Below are positions 57,351-64,000 of a stretch of 64,000 bases of DNA, one piece after another (the first letter of the stretch is position 1; each line of letters begins with the position of its first letter). The DNA comes from Ypsolopha sequella (lineage: Eukaryota > Arthropoda > Insecta > Lepidoptera > Ypsolophidae). The notes beneath the pieces are model-generated. The model was not told the DNA's origin and ran no database searches. It saw nothing but the letters and a program-made list of their open reading frames with translations. Where the stretch lies: contig OW203989.1 of assembly GCA_934047225.1 (NCBI GenBank), forward strand, positions 2,269,977 to 2,333,976. The letters are read 5' to 3'. The position numbers and the translations under genes are program-made.

Positions 57351-59812
57351 TAATGTCGGAATTGCCGTTTAATGTATTAAGTGATTTTAAACTGTATATC
57401 TGATTAATTGTAAATTTGATATCCCTTTACATTTTAAAATTAAAATCAATTTTTTTATACCTTTATAAAATTATATCACCACAAAATCATTACGCACGGA
57501 CCACAATAAATCATTTTAAAGTAGATACCCTTTTAGAAACATTATTTTAGTTCCATAAACCATACATAATCTTTAAATCCTTGCCGTCCGAATTTATATT
57601 CAAAAAAGATACTTATACTTTCTTTTTATTTCGGAAATAATCTTTCAATTTAATTATATAATAACAGAACTTGAAATTATAATAACCCAATGTTTATAAG
57701 AGCTTAATTACAAAATTTTATGTTTTGTATCTCATGAACCTTTTTGCATTTATCTTTTAGGAAACTACGACAAATCAACATTTACAATTAGTATTTTCTA
57801 TTACTTGAATGTAATTGCAGTATCCATAAATTTATTATCTGTAGGTGTTGTCAGTCGATGTTTTATTAAACAATCATAGACCAATATTAACGTCAATGTA
57901 AAAATATTTATAAACCTACCTAAGTAGTTGGCACCTTCCCTTTATTTTTTATTTGAAAACTACTTTATATCCCAATTAATAATTTAACTACTAAGTTTGA
58001 TTTTCGTTAGTTTGATGGTATTTACTTAAGTTGCATATGAATTTGTATTTTTTACTAAGAAAATTTTAAATATTGGTAAAGATTTGTATGTAATTTCAAT
58101 AATAAGAGACTGAGAATAGTGTTCTAAACAAAAAAACAAATGAAAATGGGAGTATTTACAAATTAGCAATTTATTTCTTTTCACTCTTAAAAGCTTTTTA
58201 CTTCTAAACAATATTTTTCGATCGATATTAAATTTTAAGGCAATTTTCGTATGTGTTGTAAGTAAATTAATCACAATATTGAACTTAAAGCCCATATACT
58301 ATGTAACAGACAAATAAATAAAGGAATTTAGAAAACTTAAACTTATTTAAGAATTTATACAGATGACGCAATTACTTGAATTTTTGTTGTGCAAATTTGA
58401 TAATCTGTGTGTTTGGAAAATCGTATTTGTTTCCGATTTACGATTGCTTAAAGTGAAATTTTAGTCTTGGAATCAAAACGGTAGATAGTTTAATTTTTCT
58501 TCATCTGAAATCATAAATGTTGTGCTGAATTGTACGATTAATGTTTGTTTATTCCATATAAATAATATGATTATTATTGATGTTGTAGATTTAAGTACAA
58601 TATAGCATTATCGTGTTTACATAAGTAGTATAATAATAACTGAGATTTTGTTTAGAAAAAACGTTAGCTTTAGCCCCTATACCTTTCGTAAGAATTCATA
58701 GCAAAATGATGCCAAAACATTTTACTATGTTGCGAGGGAAAGGTTTGAAGAACGGTCTCTGAGAAGACGAACAAATAAATGCCGTCTATCCGTCACCTAA
58801 AATGTGCAGTACTTGAATAAGTATAAATGAACAAATGTTGCAAAATAACATATTTAATAGCTGAATTTACTCGTAAATAATGATTATATTGATTGTTATT
58901 ACATTAATTTGTTGATTATTCGCTTTAGTAAATATGTATATTAAATTACCGTGCCAAATATGTATGTGGTTTGACCACGAAAAAGCAGAATACTCTTACT
59001 TTTAGATTGGAATGGAATTGATTCTTAATAGTGAAAATAGCACATTGAAGCTTTTCAAGTTGTGTTACTGAGGTGTCATACATATTATTATGTATTAATG
59101 ACACGTACTTGTGATTGATAAATAAACTGCAAATGGCATAAGAATCCTTAAATAATAGCTTCCAAATTAATTTACATATATTTTATTGACTTCTTATAAA
59201 ACATTCCGCAATGGCTTTTTATGTCATGACAAAATACATTATAACCTGAGAAAAATCAAAAGTGTGGTGGGATTCATGTAAAATTTGTCATATAGGCATT
59301 GATCAGTTTTATTATTTTTCAAATAAAGATTACCTTTATTTATATAACTTAAATCCTTCTATTTTGAAAGAACGTTTATGAGTGAGATGTTTTTATTAGC
59401 GTCTGAAATTAACTTGAATTCCAAAATGAAAAATTTCACCGTTCTCTGTGATAAACGTAAATTTTCATTTTGATAATTTGGTACTGCTACATTTTATTAT
59501 GATGTACTTATAAAATTATTGAAATATTTTGTGTCACTGTGGCTCTGTGGAATATACAGGAGTGGACGTCGTCCCTTAGGTCCTAGCCTAACCAATTCAT
59601 ATCACAATGAAGGAGAATAATATTCTAACACCACCTAGATGAGATTGTATTGTATTTATGCGAGTTCGTTCATATTTCAACAACCATCGGATCTATCTAT
59701 CGCATTTTATCGAATCGCGTAGTGTGAAAACGCCCTTAATCAATCCATTAATGATTGAGGACGGCGATTGTGGCCAATGTGAAAATTACGCCAAATTGCG
59801 AAGGCTGGGGAT
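57351..59812. other. AT-rich stretch, nothing recognised
   Basis: Unusually free of the repeats seen elsewhere. Only chance frames under 95 codons and several AATAAA hexamers. It could be intergenic DNA or alternative long 3' UTR. Confidence 0.5.
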
Positions 59813-59928
59813 CTACTATAGCAGACCATATCGAGCTTACACTTACAACATGTCTATCCCTCTCGAGCAGAGTGAGAAAGAGCACTATATTACGCGCTAT
59901 CGAGCTCGATATGGTTTGCTATGCTACA
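59813..59928. mobile_element. Small foldback MITE, family T
   Basis: CTATAGCAGACCATATCGAG on the left and CTCGATATGGTTTGCTATG on the right are inverted around about 70 bp. Confidence 0.75.
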
Positions 59929-60310
59929 CTAGAAGATGTCAGTAATTTTTAAACCGTTATTATTCGGAAGAAGTTTATTATTTCTCGACTAAAAACAAAT
60001 TGGTGCGTATTCCTTATATTAAGTAGTCATCCATCATTCACTCAACTTTACATCACATAGACAAACTACCCCAAAGATGGCAATTTGTTTAATTTTAAGT
60101 GTACAATTAATTTTGTCAACTAGCCGAGGTATGAGGAAGCGGGGTACTGCCACATATTTTGTGTTACTGCAATCCTATTGGCCCTACCAAGGTCATTGCG
60201 TCATTAGTCGCAATACCAGAGAATATAAAGTATGGCAATACTTTGTAGGATTAGGGACGGGACAGGTTTATTGAAAACACGATAAAGGAGAATGCTACAA
60301 ATGTATGGAG

Positions 60311-60732
60311 AAAAAACCCAGGCCCGGCGCAAAAGTTATGTATGTCATATTTTTTCTAAAAATGTGGTAAGTGAATATGCATATGAGGCATTATCAAATT
60401 CGAAGGCTAAATGTACAAAATTGCTAAATTTTAATTAAAAATGTTGCCCCTACTTGAAACAAATAGCAATATCGTACACTTACCCATCGATTTTGATAAT
60501 TTTACATATACAGATTTACTTACCACATTTTTAGTAAAAATATAGCATACATATAACGTTTGCTATTTGAGATAGTGAAAACATAATTAAAAATGTTGCC
60601 TCTTCTTGAAACAAATAGCAATATCGTACACTTAGCCACCTATTTTGATAATTTCACATATACAGATTTACTTACCACATTTTTAGTAAAAATATAACAT
60701 ACATATCTTTTGCGCCGGGCCTGGGTTTTTTT
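60311..60732. mobile_element. MITE U with internal direct duplication
   Basis: AAAAAACCCAGGCCCGGCGC and GCGCCGGGCCTGGGTTTTTT end ~60-bp inverted arms (CTAAAAATGTGGTAAGT). Inside, TTAAAAATGTTGCC, CTTGAAACAAATAGCAATAT and TACAGATTTACTTACC appear twice (60436-60535 and 60588-60690) as direct repeats. Confidence 0.88.
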
Positions 60733-62450
60733 GTGGCATTGTCCTTTTGTCAATATTATTTTTATGTATGAATTATTTTAATTTTATGGACTTTTACCTT
60801 TTAGTTTCTTAATATTATTGTATCACAATAGTGTCAATAATGCTTTATTAGGTATCGATGAATTAATTACGGATTCAAAATCCAACCTCGGAAGTGTGAG
60901 GTTGATCCTAAGAATATGTATTATTATATTATATACATGGTAGGTTTCTCATAAGACTAATAAAATACAAAAAAAAATGAAGGGGTTTACACCTTTTTAA
61001 TTGACACAGTTTATGAAATGACAACAGAATAACAATACTTACCTCTATAATATATTAATTATGCATTAAAGGCTTAGCTGTATACTTTTAATAATCTATA
61101 TGAATCAATAAGTATCGATTAACGAGTGCTCTATAAATTCACACCTCTAACGTTACACGACTGGACAAAATAAACGAAACAAAAATACTACAGTACACAA
61201 GAGAGTACGAAACAGATTGAAAGACATCAACAGGGTGCCCAAGCTTCGATTTAACGACAAACCAGTTTAAGTAAAAATCTTTGTATAAAATATTTATGTA
61301 ATTTCCTATGAAATATAATTGCATTCTTTTTAAAGTTGTTTTTGTTATTGAACAAAATTTTAATATAATTATTAACTTTTTTAGCATTTTCATTCATAGA
61401 AACTGAGAACCCGGTTCCGTATCAACTGACACTGGTTTTGAATCAGCGGCCTTTATATCGGCTCTATTAGTCAGATGTGTTGACAGAAACACGTCGCCTG
61501 TCGTCGTCTTGTGGGTAGTTTGTCTATGTTACATTCCATGTGAGGGGTACAGAATCAAAAGCAGTTATGTGCATAACCTTCAATTGTTAACAGAAGAAAA
61601 AATACTTTTTGTTCTAACTAAAATGTCATATTTTTTGGTTTTTTCAAGCTGATTGTGACCCTCTTTTAGCTGGGTTTTATACAAAGTACTCGGTGCAATC
61701 GATGGATAATTCTGAGACAATTTTTTTGGCTTCCATAACTCAAATATGCAAAATTGTGTTAAATTTTTTATAATATTTTTCAATTATAACCTTAAAAGAA
61801 AAAAAACGAACGAAAAACAAAACCAACATAATGACTATGATATCTTGACTGTGACATTAAAATTTTCTAGTTCCCAGATATAAGAAAATTTTTGTTCCTC
61901 AAACATTACTTTCAGGAATTTTTAGACGCATTGTAGCTGCCTTTGATTCTACTGTCGTATCTATTACGTGATATATACCCTCGTATGTATTACGTGTTAT
62001 ATACAAAAGTTGAATATTGCAAGATCAGAAAAATTTGTCTACTTGACACGTTTCTTTGTAAACGTTTCTGGAAATATTTTTTTTTGGAATGTATACCAAA
62101 ATCACTGCAGGTCTTGAATGACACTGAATAGGTAAAGTTTCGATATGTAATTTGTTAGCATCACAGAGGTTAGCATCAAAGCGTGCGTTTGAAGCCAGTT
62201 CTTTATGTTTAATTTTTTACCTGGCTTCACTCGATAGTTTCACGGGTAGACAAATATTGATTTTGGATAGTAATTATATTGACATGTTTATATTAGCGTA
62301 TTGATATTGTTTTAATTTTACTTATGACTGTGCTGTTTTATATCTCATATATTTTATACCAACGATGTCTCTAAAATAAAATGTAAAAGAAAACTAATGC
62401 TATTTTATTTTATTGGAAATTAGATATCCTCTTGACTAGTGGGTCTACCG
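60733..62450. other. AT-rich stretch with one dispersed repeat
   Basis: Repeat G copy 2 (61453-61530) is inverted relative to 8881-8960. No other structure or gene was recognised. Confidence 0.5.
61453..61530 (-). repeat. Dispersed repeat G, copy 2
   Basis: AGTCAGATGTGTTGACAGAA and CGTCGCCTG are inverted equivalents of the 8.9-kb copy. Confidence 0.6.
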
Positions 62451-62601
62451 CGTAATTCTGATTTTCATCAACATCAACTTGAGATTGAAATTTGACGTGC
62501 GTGCGACGACGCCCGACTAACATGCCATCTCTTTTGCACGCGTTGAATTTCGCATGCATTTGCTTGAAGTTGATACAAATGAGAATTACGCGGTAGAGCC
62601 C
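62451..62601. mobile_element. Foldback MITE with CTACCGCGTAATTCT ends
   Basis: CTACCGCGTAATTCTGATTT on the left pairs with GAGAATTACGCGGTAG on the right; ATCAACTT is inverted further in. Confidence 0.8.
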
Positions 62602-62882
62602 CGGGGTCACATTTTCCCAATTTGAATTCTAGAAATATGCGAAGTTCTTACAAGTAACTATGTAAAAGCTAACTTTTACTTGAAGAGAGCAAAGAACTGT
62701 TAACAAATAACATAATTAAGAAAGAACTGCACATTTCTGTTAAAAATATATATAATATTTGATGATATATATTTAAAAAATGATCAAGGCGATCTTAGAA
62801 AATTTACCATCATTTCTTCAAGCAGATTATAAAGTTAGTGCAGAGACACCGTCTTATTTGTTCAGTAGGCCTATCAGGGCAT

Positions 62883-63001
62883 CTAGCACGCACCGTCGAT
62901 ACAGTCTTTCCATCATACTTGCTCTCTCGCACATTGATAAACGCGGTATGCGTGAGAGCGCACGTAGGATAGATAGACGCTGTATCGACGGCGCGTGCTA
63001 G
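62883..63001. mobile_element. Foldback MITE, family O, copy 2
   Basis: CTAGCACGCACCGTCGATAC at the left and GTATCGACGGCGCGTGCTAG at the right. Inverted orientation relative to 24835-24957 and better preserved. Confidence 0.9.
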
Positions 63002-63254
63002 ACACACATGAGTATAGGCTTCAATACTCGCTAAAACTTCTAACTAGTCCAGTTTTTGACATAGATCTCGTAACAAAAATGGTCTAAAACAGTCTATTGG
63101 CGGCCATCCATTTCTTTATTTTTGAAGATAAAAAATAAATTTTAGTTTATTTTTAAGGATATTTTTAGTTTAGTTTAGATGTATTTATTTTAGTCCTTTT
63201 ATTTTATCTTTAATGCTATTTAAGTTAATTGTTGTAACAATAAATAAATACATT

Positions 63255-63262
<8 letters not shown>

Positions 63263-63315
<53 letters not shown>
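63263..63315. repeat. (AT)n microsatellite
   Basis: About 26 uninterrupted AT units. Confidence 0.95.
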
Positions 63316-63317
<2 letters not shown>

Positions 63318-63379
63318 AATATATTTTATATTTTAAATATTATTTAAATATATTTAAATATATTTTTTTCGGCTTCTTC

Positions 63380-63520
63380 ACCACACAAAACATCGAAATT
63401 TCAGATCTATAAATCATTCCGTCTATGAGCGTGACATACGAACGGACGGACGGACGGAGCAGAGTGAGAGTGAAATTATTAGGGCTCAGGTCCTTTCGGT
63501 AGAGAACCCCAAAAATGACA
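63380..63520 (-). repeat. Decayed family-F-like fragment
   Basis: A GAACGGACGGACGGACGG tract with AAATTTCAGATCTATAAATC resembles the GTCTGTC tract region of family F. Confidence 0.4.
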
Positions 63521-63849
63521 CACATTACGAATTTTAAATATTTCAATTACACACCGCCATCTAGGCAATACCAGATGAACTTTATAAATTGGTGCTATTC
63601 TACCTCCGCGCCCCGCCGCGGACACAGGAGAGCGCGAACATTATTACGGCTTCAACGTTGTGGTGGTTGCACTATCACTGGATGGCGGTGAAGTTGCACA
63701 TAGGATCGCTAGATGGCCTTCTTGTTGTTAATTAAATTTTGTATGCAAGATTTGTCTGCCTCAGTCTGTCTGCCAAATCAGTAAAAAAGCAGCCAAATAA
63801 TTATGTGATTATTTTCACAGAGGATGGTAAATTTTATGAATCGGAGTTG

Positions 63850-64000
63850 TACAAATAAGGTGCGGCGACGCGATGGCGCGCGACGACGCGCGGGCCTCTA
63901 GCACGATGTGGCAGCGTGTCGCCTCGCGTTTCGCTTTGCCTGGCAAAGATAAAATTTCGTCGCTTCTCTACGCGACGCCCGCCCCCAGCGATCGCGCAAC
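63850..64000 (+). promoter_or_regulatory. CpG-rich block at window end
   Basis: Dense CG dinucleotides (GCGGCGACGCGATGGCGCGC and following) contrast with the surrounding AT-rich DNA. In this window such composition otherwise marks gene 1 and gene 2 exons. Confidence 0.45.
63873..64000 (+). CDS. Possible first exon of a gene leaving the window
   Basis: The ATG at 63873 opens a frame without stop to the window edge: MARDDARASSTMWQRVASRF, then ALPGKDKISSLLYATPAP. A second ATG (residue 12) could be the start. There is an in-frame TAA just upstream. No domain is recognisable in 42 residues. Composition is the main support, so it could also be a non-coding CpG island. Confidence 0.35.
   Translation, partial: MARDDARASSTMWQRVASRFALPGKDKISSLLYATPAPSDRA

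Noticed and set aside
1..64000. Endogenous virus or intact retrovirus-like element
   Set aside because: I found no gag, envelope, integrase or LTR pair. The only reverse-transcriptase traces are decayed non-LTR LINE fragments.

Overview
This is eukaryotic nuclear DNA, almost certainly from a moth or butterfly (Lepidoptera). It is AT-rich and gene-poor. It is packed with short repeats of lepidopteran type: tRNA- and 5S-headed SINEs sharing a central segment, GGTTCCGTA / CGGCCAAGTGCGAGTC elements with GTCTGTC tracts, TTTGCCCGCGGCTTCGCCCG elements, many foldback MITEs, hAT MITEs with 8-bp target duplications, and decayed LINEs. The identification rests on recognised repeat motifs, not on a database search.

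Only two protein-coding genes can be supported, both on the + strand. Gene 1 (19837-20646) is one uninterrupted 269-residue frame behind a good splice acceptor. It encodes a basic N-terminus, two membrane helices and a polar tail. Gene 2 (38881-56175) is assembled here from four exons whose splice sites and phases agree. It encodes a 190-residue protein of the same plan with a histidine-rich tail. The N-termini and both helices resemble each other, so I infer tandem paralogs. A 42-nt microexon at 32369-32410 joins gene 2 in frame and may carry the true start. A CpG-rich open frame at 63873-64000 may be the first exon of a third gene that leaves the window.

Layout: 1-19600 is repeats and unrecognised AT-rich DNA. 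19640-21200 is gene 1, with a GC-rich foldback upstream. 21200-38870 is repeats, including a 34-bp minisatellite, three hAT elements and an isolated hairpin-like motif. 38876-56175 is gene 2, whose introns hold a 725-bp foldback, a 5'-inverted LINE, a 22-bp minisatellite split by a hAT MITE, and two ~480-bp inverted repeat copies bracketing exon 2. 56176-63850 is mostly unrecognised AT-rich DNA with scattered MITEs. 63850-64000 is CpG-rich.

The clearest unusual points are the inverted repeats around exon 2 of gene 2, the perfect hairpin overlapping a possible donor ahead of gene 1, the perfect 68-bp-arm palindrome carrying a CTGATGA...GAAA (hammerhead-like) motif with relatives at two other sites, and the twin-priming structure of the LINE. 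I see no operon, defence system, CRISPR array, intact transposase or intact retroviral gene. Repeat boundaries and percent identities were judged by eye.
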